A stretch of DNA of 64,000 nt from Streptomyces sp. NBC_00582 (GTDB taxonomy: Bacteria > Actinomycetota > Actinomycetes > Streptomycetales > Streptomycetaceae). Both the position numbers and the translations under genes were made by a program. Under the pieces are notes generated by a model that did not search any database, was not told the origin of the DNA, and worked only from the letters and a program-made list of their open reading frames with translations. The DNA lies in NCBI RefSeq assembly GCF_036345155.1, contig NZ_CP107772.1:3658001-3722000 (forward strand), in the 5' to 3' direction. Below are positions 25,146 through 33,398 of this stretch, one piece after another; the first letter of the stretch is position 1; each line of letters begins with the position of its first letter.

Positions 25146-25778
25146 ATGGGGGCAACCGACCTGGAGTCCGCCATGACCACTGCGCAGGATCTGCTGATCG
25201 TCTCCCTCGACGTCCCGTCCGCCCGGCCCGTGGAGAGGGGCGACCTCTCCCTGGCCCTCGCGGGGGCCGAGCTGGTCGACCTGCTCGCCGCCGAGGCGGT
25301 CACGCTGGACGACGAGCGCATCGTGCCGGGGCTGCCGCCGGCCACCGGCGACCGGCTGCTGGACGGGGCGGCGGCGGCCCTCGTCCGGCAGTCCCCGTAC
25401 GAGTCCGTCGAGGACTGGCTGTGGCGCCGGGGGGACGGCCTGGCCCAGGCCTACGCCAACGAACTGGACGCGCAGGAGCGGGCCGGCCGGCCCCGGTACC
25501 GGCTGCTGGCGCCGAGGAACGGCCACGAGGTCGCCGCCGAGGCACCGGACCGGGCCCACGCGGCCGAGCGCTGGACCTCGCGCGAGCCCGTGCTCGCCTC
25601 GTTCGCCGCCGCTCTCGGCATCCCCGAGGGAGCGGCGGACGAGCCCCCGGTCCCGGCCGACGAGGCGGTGGTGACCGTGCTCGCGGCGGTCAACGGGGCG
25701 CTGACCGAGCTGGAGGCCGTACGGCAGCGGCGCCGTGTGGAGGACGCCGCCTTCGACAACGTGTGGCGGGGGTTCTGA
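25146..25778 (+). CDS. GPP34 (GOLPH3-like) family phosphoprotein
   Basis: A 210-residue alpha-helical protein of the GPP34 family: TAQDLLIVSLDVPSARPVERGDLSLALAGAELVDLLAAEAVTLDDERIVPG is the typical N-terminal block, followed by SVEDWLWRRGDGLAQAY and a C-terminal helix ALTELEAVRQRRRVEDAAFDNVWRGF. Eukaryotic members bind phosphatidylinositol phosphates; in actinobacteria the family is common near morphology or conservon-like genes and its function is unclear. The start is ATG 25146 after a GAGGGAGGG run. It is convergent with cimA, 6 bp apart. Confidence 0.9.
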   Translation: MGATDLESAMTTAQDLLIVSLDVPSARPVERGDLSLALAGAELVDLLAAEAVTLDDERIVPGLPPATGDRLLDGAAAALVRQSPYESVEDWLWRRGDGLAQAYANELDAQERAGRPRYRLLAPRNGHEVAAEAPDRAHAAERWTSREPVLASFAAALGIPEGAADEPPVPADEAVVTVLAAVNGALTELEAVRQRRRVEDAAFDNVWRGF

Positions 25779-25784
25779 CGCCGG

Positions 25785-27398
25785 TCACTCGGCGGGCTGG
25801 ACCCCCGCCCGCAGCAGGCCGTAGGTGTAGGCGTCCTCCAGGGCCTGCCAGGAGGCGGCGATGACGTTCTCCGCGACACCGACCGTGGACCACTCGCCGG
25901 CCCCGTCGGTCGTGGAGATCAGGACCCGGGTGGTGGACTCGGTGCCGTGGACGCCCTCGAGGATGCGGACCTTGTAGTCGACCAGGTCGAACTTGGCGAG
26001 CTGGGGGTAGATCTTCTCCAGCGCCACCCGCAGGGTCCGGTCGAGGGCGTTCACCGGGCCGTTGCCCTCGGCGGTGGCGACGATCCGCTCGCCCTTGGCC
26101 CACAGCTTGACCGTGGCCTCGTTGGCGTGGGTGCCGTCGGGGCGGTCCTCGACGATGGCCCGCCAGGACTCCGTCTCGAAGTAGCGCAGCGGCTTGCCGC
26201 CCTGGACCTCGGTGCGCAGCAGCAGCTCGAAGGACGCGTCGGCCGCCTCGTACGTGTAGCCCTTGAGCTCGCGCTCCTTGACCCGCTCGACGACCCGGCC
26301 GACCAGCTCGCGGTCGCCGCCGAGGTCGACACCGAGTTCCTTGCCCTTGAGCTCGACCGAGGCACGGCCCGCCATGTCGGAGACCAGCATGCGCATGGTG
26401 TTGCCGACCAGCTCGGGGTCGATGTGCTGGTAGAGGTCGGGGTCGACCTTGATGGCGGAGGCGTGCAGGCCGGCCTTGTGGGCGAAGGCGGAGACACCGA
26501 CGTAGGGCTGGTGGGTGGAGGGCGTGAGGTTCACGACCTCGGCGATGGCGTGGGAGATCCGGGTCATCTCGCGGAGCCGGCCCTCGGGGAGGACCTTCTT
26601 GCCGTACTTCAGTTCCAGGGCGGCGACGACCGGGAAGAGGTTGGCGTTGCCGACGCGCTCGCCGTAGCCGTTGGCCGTGCACTGCACATGGGTGGCGCCC
26701 GCGTCCACGGCGGCGAGGGTGTTGGCGACCGCGCAGCCCGTGTCGTCCTGGGCGTGGATGCCGAGCCGGGCGCCGGTGTCGGCGAGGACGGTGGAGACGA
26801 CCGCCTGGACCTGGGCGGGGAGCATGCCGCCGTTGGTGTCGCACAGGACGACGACATCGGCGCCGGCCTCCGAGGCGGCGCGCACGACCGCCTTGGCGTA
26901 CTCGGGGTTGGCGCGGTAGCCGTCGAAGAAGTGCTCGCAGTCGACGAAGACCCGGCGGCCCTGGTCCTTCAGGAAGGACACGGTGTCGCGGACCATCTCC
27001 AGGTTCTCGTCCAGGGTGGTGCGCAGGGCCAGCTCCACATGCCGGTCGTGGGACTTGGCGACCAGGGTGATCACCCCGGCGCCCGAGTCCAGGAGCGCCT
27101 TGACCTGAGGGTCCTCGGAGGCCTTGGCACCCGCGCGGCGGGTCGCGCCGAAGGCGACGAGCTGGGCGTGCCTGAAGTCGATCTCCTGCTGGGCGCGGGC
27201 GAAGAACTCGGTGTCGCGGGGGTTGGCGCCGGGCCAGCCGCCCTCGATGAAGCCGACGCCGAAGTCGTCCAGGTGCCGTGCGATCGCGAGCTTGTCGGCG
27301 ACGGTGAGGTTGATGCCCTCCCGCTGGGCGCCGTCGCGCAGGGTGGTGTCGAAGACGTGGAACGAGTCGTCGAGCTCGCTGGTTGCCGTCTCGGTCAT
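25785..27398 (-). CDS. cimA: Citramalate synthase
   Basis: A 537-residue LeuA/CimA-type synthase that condenses pyruvate with acetyl-CoA to (R)-citramalate, the first step of the threonine-independent isoleucine route. The catalytic FDTTLRDGAQREG is at residues 16-28, HAQDDTGCAVANTLAAVDAGATHVQCTANGYGERVGN carries the metal histidines, and KAGLHASAIKVDP follows. A C-terminal LeuA-type dimer domain implies allosteric feedback. The start is ATG 27398 with GGAG about 10 nt upstream. The gene is preceded by a candidate leader peptide and T-tailed terminator. Confidence 0.94.
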   Translation of the reverse strand: MTETATSELDDSFHVFDTTLRDGAQREGINLTVADKLAIARHLDDFGVGFIEGGWPGANPRDTEFFARAQQEIDFRHAQLVAFGATRRAGAKASEDPQVKALLDSGAGVITLVAKSHDRHVELALRTTLDENLEMVRDTVSFLKDQGRRVFVDCEHFFDGYRANPEYAKAVVRAASEAGADVVVLCDTNGGMLPAQVQAVVSTVLADTGARLGIHAQDDTGCAVANTLAAVDAGATHVQCTANGYGERVGNANLFPVVAALELKYGKKVLPEGRLREMTRISHAIAEVVNLTPSTHQPYVGVSAFAHKAGLHASAIKVDPDLYQHIDPELVGNTMRMLVSDMAGRASVELKGKELGVDLGGDRELVGRVVERVKERELKGYTYEAADASFELLLRTEVQGGKPLRYFETESWRAIVEDRPDGTHANEATVKLWAKGERIVATAEGNGPVNALDRTLRVALEKIYPQLAKFDLVDYKVRILEGVHGTESTTRVLISTTDGAGEWSTVGVAENVIAASWQALEDAYTYGLLRAGVQPAE

Positions 27399-27500
27399 GG
27401 TCTCAAGGCTCCTGTTGTGGATCTTCGGTCTTACCGGAATGACCGGCTCCACCGTCCCCATGGTCCCTCGTGCGCTCGCTCCCGGCTGCGGGTGGGCCAG

Positions 27501-27533
27501 AAAAGCGAAAAACCTCTCGCGGGTGCGAGAGGT
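27501..27533 (-). terminator. Candidate attenuator terminator upstream of cimA
   Basis: On the minus strand ACCTCTCGC-ACCC-GCGAGAGGT is followed by TTTTCGCTTTT: a 9-bp stem, tetraloop and T tract 103 bp before the cimA start and 55 nt after the short leader frame. Placed inside the cimA leader, it would stop transcription before the gene. Confidence 0.75.
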
Positions 27534-27587
27534 CTGCGCGCGGGTCGAGGACGACGGTGGCCACCCGTACCTGGTCGTACGTGGCGG

Positions 27588-27638
27588 TCACTGCGGACCG
27601 GCGCGCCTGCTGCCAATAATCGTGGCGAACGAGAGCAC
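27588..27638 (-). CDS. Candidate cimA leader peptide (16 aa)
   Basis: GTG 27638 opens a 16-codon frame encoding MLSFATIIGSRRAGPQ. Two consecutive ATT codons, rare in this genome, specify Ile-Ile, the end product of the cimA pathway, and a T-tailed hairpin follows the stop. This is the same arrangement as the ilvB leader in this window. There is no ribosome site; the CAAACT box 6 nt upstream would fit a leaderless message, but no good -35 is visible. Confidence 0.5.
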   Translation of the reverse strand: MLSFATIIGSRRAGPQ

Positions 27639-27681
27639 GGGGGCAGTTTGGCACAAGCCGGACCGCCCTGAGCCGGGTGTC

Positions 27682-28281
27682 TCAGGATGCGAGCAGCGCG
27701 GCGTCCAGGAACTCCCGTACGTGCGCCAGCACCTGCTCCCGGTCCGTGCCGCGCAGTCCGATCGCCACATGGATGGAGAAGCCGTCCAGCAGGGCCCGCA
27801 GCCGGGCCGCGAACCGGTCGGGGTCGACCGGGCGGAACTCGCCGCGCGACGCCCCTTCAGCGAGCAGGGCCACCAGGTCGCGGTGCCAGGCGCCCTCGAT
27901 CGCGGCCTGCCGGTCGCGGGCGGCGTCGTCGGCGTTCTGCGAGCGGTTCCAGACCTCCAGCCAGAGCGTCCAGTGCGGGTCGCGGTGCCCGTCGGGGACG
28001 TAGAGATCGACGTACGCGTCGAGCCGGTCGCGCGCGCTCCCGGGCACGGTCAGCAGGCGCGCCCGCTCGGCGCCCAGCCGTCCCTCGCTCCACTCCAGCG
28101 TCTGCAGCAGCAGTTCGTCCTTGGAGTGGAAGTAGTAGAGGAGGTGCCCGCTGCTCATCCCCACCTCGCGTCCGAGCCCGGCCATGGTGAGCTTCTCCAG
28201 GCCGAGTCGGGCGATCATCGCCATGGCCGCGGCGAGGATGCGTTCCCGCGGTGGGGCCGGGGTGCGCCGGGTCGGGCTCAT
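27682..28281 (-). CDS. TetR-family transcriptional regulator
   Basis: A 199-residue TetR protein. The helix-turn-helix is at about 25-55 (IARLGLEKLTMAGLGREVGMSSGHLLYYFHSKDELL). The C-terminal ligand domain contains LWLEVWNRSQNADDAARDRQ and GFSIHVAIGLRG, as in BetI/PuuR-neighbour type regulators. The ATG overlaps the agmatine-deiminase stop in an ATGA junction, so the two are co-translated. As last gene of the ureAB-ureC-aguA-tetR operon it is the likely autoregulator, perhaps through the inverted repeat at 31841-31857. Confidence 0.9.
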   Translation of the reverse strand: MSPTRRTPAPPRERILAAAMAMIARLGLEKLTMAGLGREVGMSSGHLLYYFHSKDELLLQTLEWSEGRLGAERARLLTVPGSARDRLDAYVDLYVPDGHRDPHWTLWLEVWNRSQNADDAARDRQAAIEGAWHRDLVALLAEGASRGEFRPVDPDRFAARLRALLDGFSIHVAIGLRGTDREQVLAHVREFLDAALLAS

Positions 28282-29327
28282 ACGGTGGCTGCCTTCGGCT
28301 GCTGCTGGGTGATGCAGTGGATGCCTCCACCGCCGGCGAAGATCGTACGGGCGTCGACCAGGGTGACCGCGCGGTCGGGGAAGAGACGGCGGAAGATGTC
28401 GGCGGCGAGTTCGTCGCGCGGGTCGTCGAAGCCGCACAGGACGACTCCGCCGTTGCAGAGGTAGTGATTGATGTAAGAGTAGTCGGCCCAGTGCCCCTCG
28501 GCCTCCAGGACCGTGGGGGCGGGGACGTCGACGACCTGCAGACGGCGGCCCCGGGCGTCGGTCTGGGCGCTCAGGATGCCGATGACCTCCTGGGTGATGG
28601 CGTGGTCGGGGTGGGCCGGGTCGGGCTGCCGGTGGGCGACGACCACGCCGGGCGCGGCGAAGGCGGCGACGATGTCGACGTGGCCGAGGGTGCCGTAGCC
28701 GTGCGGGGGGTAGTCGGCGGTCAGCCCGCGCGGCAGCCAGATCGCCTTGCGGGTGCCGAGCATGGCGTGGACCTCGGCCTCGACCTCCTCGCGGGTCCGG
28801 CCCGGGTTGCGTTCCGGGCCGAGCTGCACGGTCTCCGTCAGCAGCACCGTGCCCTCGCCGTCGACATGGATCGCGCCGCCCTCGTTGACCAGCTTCGAGG
28901 CGTACGTCCGCGCCCCCGCGAGGTCGGCGACACTCGCGGCGATCTTCGCGTCGTGGTCCCAGCGGGCCCAGTGCTGGGCGCCCCAGCCGTTGAACGTCCA
29001 GTCGACGGCGGCGAGTTCACCGTCGGGGCGGGTCAGGAACGTGGGGCCGATGTCCCGCATCCAGGCGTCGTCGAGGTCGCGTTCGACGACGTCGACGCCC
29101 TCGCCCAGCAGGGAGACGGCCTGCGCCGACTGGCCCGGCCCGCACACCACCGTGACCGGCTCGAAGCGGCGGACGGTGCGGGCGACCCGCGCCCAGGCGG
29201 CGCGGGCGGCGGCGAGGTCCTCGTCGTCGGCGAAGGTGGGGTTGGGTCCCGGCCAGGCCATCCAGGTGCGTTCGTGCGGGGTCCACTCGGCGGGCATGCG
29301 GAAGCCGTCGGCGGCGGGTGTGGTCAT
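28278..29327 (-). CDS. aguA: Agmatine deiminase
   Basis: A 349-residue guanidino-group-modifying enzyme that converts agmatine to N-carbamoylputrescine plus ammonia. Signatures are MPAEWTPHERTWMAWP at the N-terminus, DAWMRDIGPTF, the EGGAIHVDGEGTVLLTE acid cluster, the HVDIVAAF histidine, and the C-terminal nucleophile C338 in AGGGGIHCITQQQP. It is the middle gene of a cluster with urease-like subunits and tetR. The usual next enzyme, N-carbamoylputrescine amidase, is not encoded nearby. It lies 27 bp downstream of ureC. Confidence 0.95.
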   Translation of the reverse strand: MTTPAADGFRMPAEWTPHERTWMAWPGPNPTFADDEDLAAARAAWARVARTVRRFEPVTVVCGPGQSAQAVSLLGEGVDVVERDLDDAWMRDIGPTFLTRPDGELAAVDWTFNGWGAQHWARWDHDAKIAASVADLAGARTYASKLVNEGGAIHVDGEGTVLLTETVQLGPERNPGRTREEVEAEVHAMLGTRKAIWLPRGLTADYPPHGYGTLGHVDIVAAFAAPGVVVAHRQPDPAHPDHAITQEVIGILSAQTDARGRRLQVVDVPAPTVLEAEGHWADYSYINHYLCNGGVVLCGFDDPRDELAADIFRRLFPDRAVTLVDARTIFAGGGGIHCITQQQPKAATV

Positions 29328-29354
29328 GTCCGGTGTCCTTCGGAGGAAGAGGTC

Positions 29355-31067
29355 TCAGAGGAAGTACAGGCGGTTCAGGGAGACGGACTGGGCCGCCGGG
29401 GAGCGCAGGGGCTCGCCGTCGAGGGTGACCAGGCCGGTGCGCGCGTCCACGTCGACCGCTCCGGTACGGGAGTTGCGGCGCAGGTCGGCCGGGCCGATCC
29501 CGCGGGTGCCGCGGACGGCGACCCGGCGGCGGCGGGTCGGCATCCCGTCGTGGCCCTGGTCGAGGGCCGCTCGGGCGACGAAGGCCACGGAGAGGTCGGC
29601 GGGCGTGGCGCCGTACGCCCCGAACTGCGGGCCCAGGACGAGCGGTTCGCAGGTGTCGGTGGCCGCGCCCGGATCGCCGGTCACGCCGTACGCCGGGAAG
29701 CCGGCCTTGAGGACGAGCTGCGGCTTGGCGCCGAAGTACTCCGGGCGCCACAGCACGATGTCGGCGAGCTTGCCGGGCTCGATCGAGCCGACCTCGTGCG
29801 CGAGGCCGTGCGCCAGGGCGGGGTTGATGGTGAGCTTGGCGATGTACCGCAGGACGCGCTCGTTGTCGTGACCGTCGTCCGGGGCGCCGAGCTCGGCCTT
29901 CATCTTCCCGGCCAGGGCGAAGGTACGGCGGACGGTCTCGCCCGCCCGGCCCATGCCCTGCGCGTCGGAGGAGGTGATGCCGATCGCGCCCAGGTCGTGC
30001 AGGACGTCCTCGGCGCCCATGGTGCCGGCGCGGATGCGGTCGCGGGCCATGGCGGCGTCGCCGGGCAGGTCGGTCTTCAGGCCGTGGACGGAGACGATCA
30101 TGCCGTAGTGCTCGGCGACGGCGTCCCGGCCGAAGGGGAGGGTCGGGTTGGTGGAGGAGCCGATGACGTTCGGGACGCCCGCCATCTTCAGCACGTTGGG
30201 GACGTGTCCGCCGCCGCAGCCCTCGATGTGGAAGGCGTGGATGGTGCGGCCCTCCAGGACCCGGAGGGTGTCCTCGACGGAGAGACACTCGTTCAGGCCG
30301 TCGCTGTGCAGGGCGACCTGGACGTCGTGCTCCTCGGCGACCCTGAGGGCGGTGTCCAGCGCCCTGGTGTGGGCGCCCATGTCCTCGTGCACCTTGAAGC
30401 CGCAGGCGCCGCCCTCGGCCAGCGCCTCGGTCAGGGGCGCGTCGTGGGAGGAGGAACCCCGGCCCAGGAAGCCGATGTTGACCGGCCAGGCGTCGAACGC
30501 GCCGAAGGCGTGCCGCAGCGCCCAGGGCGAGTTGACGCCGACACCCCAGACCGGGCCGAACTCCTGCCCGATGATCGTGGTGACGCCGGAGGCCAGCGAG
30601 GCCTCCATGATCCGCGGCGACAGCAGATGGACATGGGTGTCGACGGCCCCGGCGGTGGCGATCAGCCCCTCGCCGGAGACGATGGAGGTCCCGGTGCCGA
30701 CGACGACGTCGACCCCGTCGAGGGTGTCGGGGTTCCCGGCCCGCCCGATCGCGTGGATCCGGCCCTCGCGGATGCCGATGGACACCTTGCGCACACCGAG
30801 GACGGCGTCGATCACCACGACGTTGCTGATCACGACGTCACAGGTGTCGCGGACGGCGGCGGCCTTCAGATGCAGTCCGTCGCGGGCGGTCTTGCCGAAC
30901 CCGGCGAGGAACTCGTCGCCGGGGAGCTGGGAGTCGGACTCGACGCGCACGACCAGCCCCGAGTCGCCGAGGCGGACGCGGTCGCCGGCGCGGGGGCCGT
31001 GGGTGGCGGCGTACTCGTACGGGGTGAGGCGGCGGGCCTCGGCGGGGTGGCCTCCGGGGCGGCTCAT
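29355..31067 (-). CDS. ureC: Urease alpha subunit-like metallohydrolase, divergent active-site flap
   Basis: A 570-residue urease alpha homologue. By alignment to K. aerogenes urease the nickel ligands are kept: H145/H147 (HVH), carbamylated K225 (GFKVHED), H254, H280 and D368, as are H227 and R344. The mobile flap differs: canonical MLMVCHHLD reads MIVSVHGLK, so flap Cys is V327, the catalytic His is kept (H328) and the next His is G329. FICPQ is LLSPR and HEDWG is HEDMG. No ureD/E/F/G accessory genes adjoin. ATG 31067 overlaps the ureAB stop (ATGA). The true substrate may not be urea. Confidence 0.88.
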   Translation of the reverse strand: MSRPGGHPAEARRLTPYEYAATHGPRAGDRVRLGDSGLVVRVESDSQLPGDEFLAGFGKTARDGLHLKAAAVRDTCDVVISNVVVIDAVLGVRKVSIGIREGRIHAIGRAGNPDTLDGVDVVVGTGTSIVSGEGLIATAGAVDTHVHLLSPRIMEASLASGVTTIIGQEFGPVWGVGVNSPWALRHAFGAFDAWPVNIGFLGRGSSSHDAPLTEALAEGGACGFKVHEDMGAHTRALDTALRVAEEHDVQVALHSDGLNECLSVEDTLRVLEGRTIHAFHIEGCGGGHVPNVLKMAGVPNVIGSSTNPTLPFGRDAVAEHYGMIVSVHGLKTDLPGDAAMARDRIRAGTMGAEDVLHDLGAIGITSSDAQGMGRAGETVRRTFALAGKMKAELGAPDDGHDNERVLRYIAKLTINPALAHGLAHEVGSIEPGKLADIVLWRPEYFGAKPQLVLKAGFPAYGVTGDPGAATDTCEPLVLGPQFGAYGATPADLSVAFVARAALDQGHDGMPTRRRRVAVRGTRGIGPADLRRNSRTGAVDVDARTGLVTLDGEPLRSPAAQSVSLNRLYFL

Positions 31068-31768
31068 CGTGCGTCCTGCCGGCCGGGGGCCTGCGGTACG
31101 CCGAGGTAGCCGCAGGCGGCGGCGTGACGCAGCGCCCTCGCGCGGGCGCCGGGTGCGTCGAGCGGACCGTCGACGAGTCCGGCGAAGCCGACGGCGACCC
31201 GGGCGCCGCCGATCGGCACGAGCCCGACCTCCAGCGACTCCCCCGGCCCGAACCGCACCGACGAGCCCGCGGGCACGGCCAGCCGCATGCCGTAGGCGGC
31301 CGAACGGTCGAAGTCGAGCCGCGGGTTGGCCTCGAAGAAGTGGAAGTGGGAGGTGACGGAGACGGGCACGGTCGCGGTGTTGGTCACCGTCAGCCGGATC
31401 GCCGCCCCGGGCTCGTCGTACCCCTGGCCGGGCAGCAGGGCGCCGGGGGCGCGGTCGCCGAGTCCGCCGCCGATCGGGTCGCAGACCACCGCGAGCCGTG
31501 AGCCGTCGTCGAAGACGGCCTCGACGTGCACCTCGGTGACGACGTCCGCCACGCCCGGCAGGACGTCGTCCGGGCCGAGCACCGAGCGGGCGCGCTCGAC
31601 GGCCTCGGCCAGCCGCAGCCCGTCCCGGGCCGCCTCGCAGACCGTGTCCGCGACGAGGGCGGTCGCCTCCGGGACGTTCAGCCTGAGGCCCCGGGCGCGG
31701 CGGGCCCGGGCCAGTTCGGCGGCGCCGAAGAGCAGCAGGCGGTCGCGTTCCGTGGGGGTGAGTCTCAC
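31064..31768 (-). CDS. ureAB: Fused urease gamma-beta subunit
   Basis: A 234-residue fusion. Residues 1-100 are UreA-like (VRLTPTERDRLLLFGAAELARARRARGLRLNVPEATALVADTVCEAARDG, with VLPGVADVVTEVHVEAVFDDG) and about 105-225 are UreB-like (PGALLPGQGYDEPG, SVTSHFHFFEANPRLDFDRSAAYGMRL, PAGSSVRFGPGESLEVGLVPIGG). GTG 31768 is chosen because GGAGG lies 5 nt upstream; the frame's earlier GTG lacks a site. It is the first gene of the operon, coupled by ATGA to ureC. The gamma-beta fusion also occurs in some other bacterial ureases. Confidence 0.9.
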   Translation of the reverse strand: MRLTPTERDRLLLFGAAELARARRARGLRLNVPEATALVADTVCEAARDGLRLAEAVERARSVLGPDDVLPGVADVVTEVHVEAVFDDGSRLAVVCDPIGGGLGDRAPGALLPGQGYDEPGAAIRLTVTNTATVPVSVTSHFHFFEANPRLDFDRSAAYGMRLAVPAGSSVRFGPGESLEVGLVPIGGARVAVGFAGLVDGPLDAPGARARALRHAAACGYLGVPQAPGRQDAR

Positions 31769-31840
31769 GTTGACCTCCGATGGTTCGAACGCCACTCTAA
31801 GTGGCTTGCCATGGAGATCGTAAGGCTTCTCGGGGGTTTG

Positions 31841-31857
31841 TTTGAGTGACGCTCAAA
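31841..31857. promoter_or_regulatory. Inverted repeat upstream of ureAB, candidate TetR operator
   Basis: TTTGAG-TGACG-CTCAAA, a 6-bp-arm inverted repeat 73 bp upstream of the ureAB start. The neighbouring TetR protein from the same operon is the obvious candidate ligand. Confidence 0.45.
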
Positions 31858-32147
31858 ATCGTCGCCGGGCATCCCGGCCCCTGTGGCGGCTCCCCCGTCC
31901 GCGTCGGCGGCCGGGGGAGCCCCTGGGCGCGCGGGCGGCTGAAAGGTCGTCCCTGCGCTCTCCCCTGCCCGGCTCCGGGCCACCGGTCTCCGACCGCGCC
32001 TCGCGAGGTCTGCGCGCACCATGCCGTTCCCCCCGTCCCCCGCCCGGTTGGCCGACGCACCGGGCCGGACACACGGCAGGGCCGCCCCCGGTGTCGGGAG
32101 CGGCCCTGTGGAAGGGAGGGCGGGGTGGCCGGCCCAGCGGGGCGACC
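31858..32147. other. Gene-free segment between ureAB promoter and MITE-like element
   Basis: 290 bp of GC-rich DNA with overlapping frames on both strands, none with a ribosome site or recognisable protein. It contains the ilvE-side terminator hairpin at 32077-32108. I see nothing else. Confidence 0.6.
32077..32108 (-). terminator. Probable original ilvE terminator
   Basis: CAGGGCCGC (32077-32085) pairs exactly with GCGGCCCTG (32100-32108), with a smaller CCCG/CGGG stem inside. It lies 200 bp past the ilvE stop with the MITE-like element between, as if the element was inserted between gene and terminator. Confidence 0.6.
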
Positions 32148-32311
32148 AGGGGGTGTTTCGAAAGTCCTGTGCGGTGCCCGCGGTGTCCGGTGCGTGCTCT
32201 CGGCGTGCCGGACGCAAGCCCTCGTACTGGACGTACTCGGGGTTTCGGCCGGTGCGGCGCGAGTACGTGCCGGGCGCCGCCGGTGCTGTGCGGACTTTCG
32301 AAACACCCCCT
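32148..32311. mobile_element. 164-bp MITE-like element with 20-bp perfect terminal inverted repeats
   Basis: The left end AGGGGGTGTTTCGAAAGTCC (32148-32167) is the exact reverse complement of 32292-32311. Inside are a 9-bp inverted repeat, ACGTACTCG (32231-32239) with CGAGTACGT (32260-32268), and an imperfect GTCCGG/CCGGAC pair (32185-32213), so the whole can fold into a cloverleaf-like structure. It codes for nothing. The right end touches the ilvE stop: TAG is read through the final CT of the element. No target-site duplication is visible. Confidence 0.75.
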
Positions 32312-33398
32312 AGCCCAGCGGGTGCATCCAGCCGTGGCGGTCCTCGGCCGTGCCGCGCTGGATGTCCAGCAGGGCCCGGCGGAGCCTCAGGGTGACCTCG
32401 CCGGGCTCGCCGCCCGACTGCTGCCACTCGGCGCCGGTGCGCTTGACCGTGCCGACCGGGGTGATGACGGCGGCGGTGCCGCAGGCGAAGACCTCGGTCA
32501 GGGTGCCGTTCTCGGAGTCGCGCTGCCACTGGTCGACGGAGACCCGGCCCTCCTCGGCCTCGTAGCCGAGGTCGCGGGCGACGCTGAGCAGGGAGTCACG
32601 GGTGACGCCCTCCAGGATGGACCCGGTCAGCGAGGGCGTGATGATCTTGTTGCCGTAGACGAAGTACAGGTTCATTCCGCCGAGTTCCTCGACCCACTTG
32701 CGCTCGACCGCGTCGAGGTAGCAGACCTGGGCGCAGCCCTGCGCGGCGGCCTCGGCCTGGGCGAGCAGGGAGGCGGCGTAGTTGCCGCCGGTCTTGGCGT
32801 CGCCCATGCCGCCGGGGACGGCGCGGACGTGGTCCTCGGAGACCCAGATGGAGACGGGCTTCACGCCGCCGGGGAAGTAGGCGCCGGCCGGGGAGGCGAT
32901 GACGAGGAAGAGGTACTCGTTGGCCGGCTTCACGCCCAGCCCGACCTCGGTGGCGATCATGAAGGGGCGCAGGTAGAGGGACTCCTCGCCACCGTGCGCG
33001 GGCACCCAGTCCTTGTCCTGGGCGACCAGGACGTCACAGGCCTCGATGAAGGTCTCGACGGGAAGCTCGGGCATGGCGAGACGGCGGGCGGAGCGCTGGA
33101 AACGCCTGGCGTTCTGATCCGGGCGGAAGGTGGCGACGGAGCCGTCGGGGCGGCGGTAGGCCTTGAGGCCCTCGAAGATCTCCTGGGCGTAGTGCAGGAC
33201 GTTGGTCGCCGGGTCGAGCGGGATCGGCGCGTAGGGGACGAGCTGGCCGTCGTGCCAGCCGCGGCCCTCGGTCCACTTGATCGTCACCATGTGGTCGGTG
33301 AAGTGGCGGCCGAACCCGGGGTTCGCCAGGACCGCCTCGCGCTCGGCGGCGGCGGTGGGGCTGGCGGAGGGCTTGAGCTCGATCGTGGGCGTCGTCAT
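32310..33398 (-). CDS. ilvE: Branched-chain amino-acid aminotransferase
   Basis: A 362-residue fold-type IV PLP aminotransferase that interconverts Leu, Ile and Val with their 2-oxo acids using glutamate/2-oxoglutarate. The PLP lysine is K202 in [12 protein letters not shown]. Other markers are [30 protein letters not shown] and [13 protein letters not shown]. The ATG at 33398 follows a 250-bp leader region. The 3' end abuts a MITE-like element whose last bases supply part of the stop codon, so the extreme C-terminus (HGWMHPLG) could have been altered by insertion. Confidence 0.96.
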   Translation of the reverse strand: MTTPTIELKPSASPTAAAEREAVLANPGFGRHFTDHMVTIKWTEGRGWHDGQLVPYAPIPLDPATNVLHYAQEIFEGLKAYRRPDGSVATFRPDQNARRFQRSARRLAMPELPVETFIEACDVLVAQDKDWVPAHGGEESLYLRPFMIATEVGLGVKPANEYLFLVIASPAGAYFPGGVKPVSIWVSEDHVRAVPGGMGDAKTGGNYAASLLAQAEAAAQGCAQVCYLDAVERKWVEELGGMNLYFVYGNKIITPSLTGSILEGVTRDSLLSVARDLGYEAEEGRVSVDQWQRDSENGTLTEVFACGTAAVITPVGTVKRTGAEWQQSGGEPGEVTLRLRRALLDIQRGTAEDRHGWMHPLG

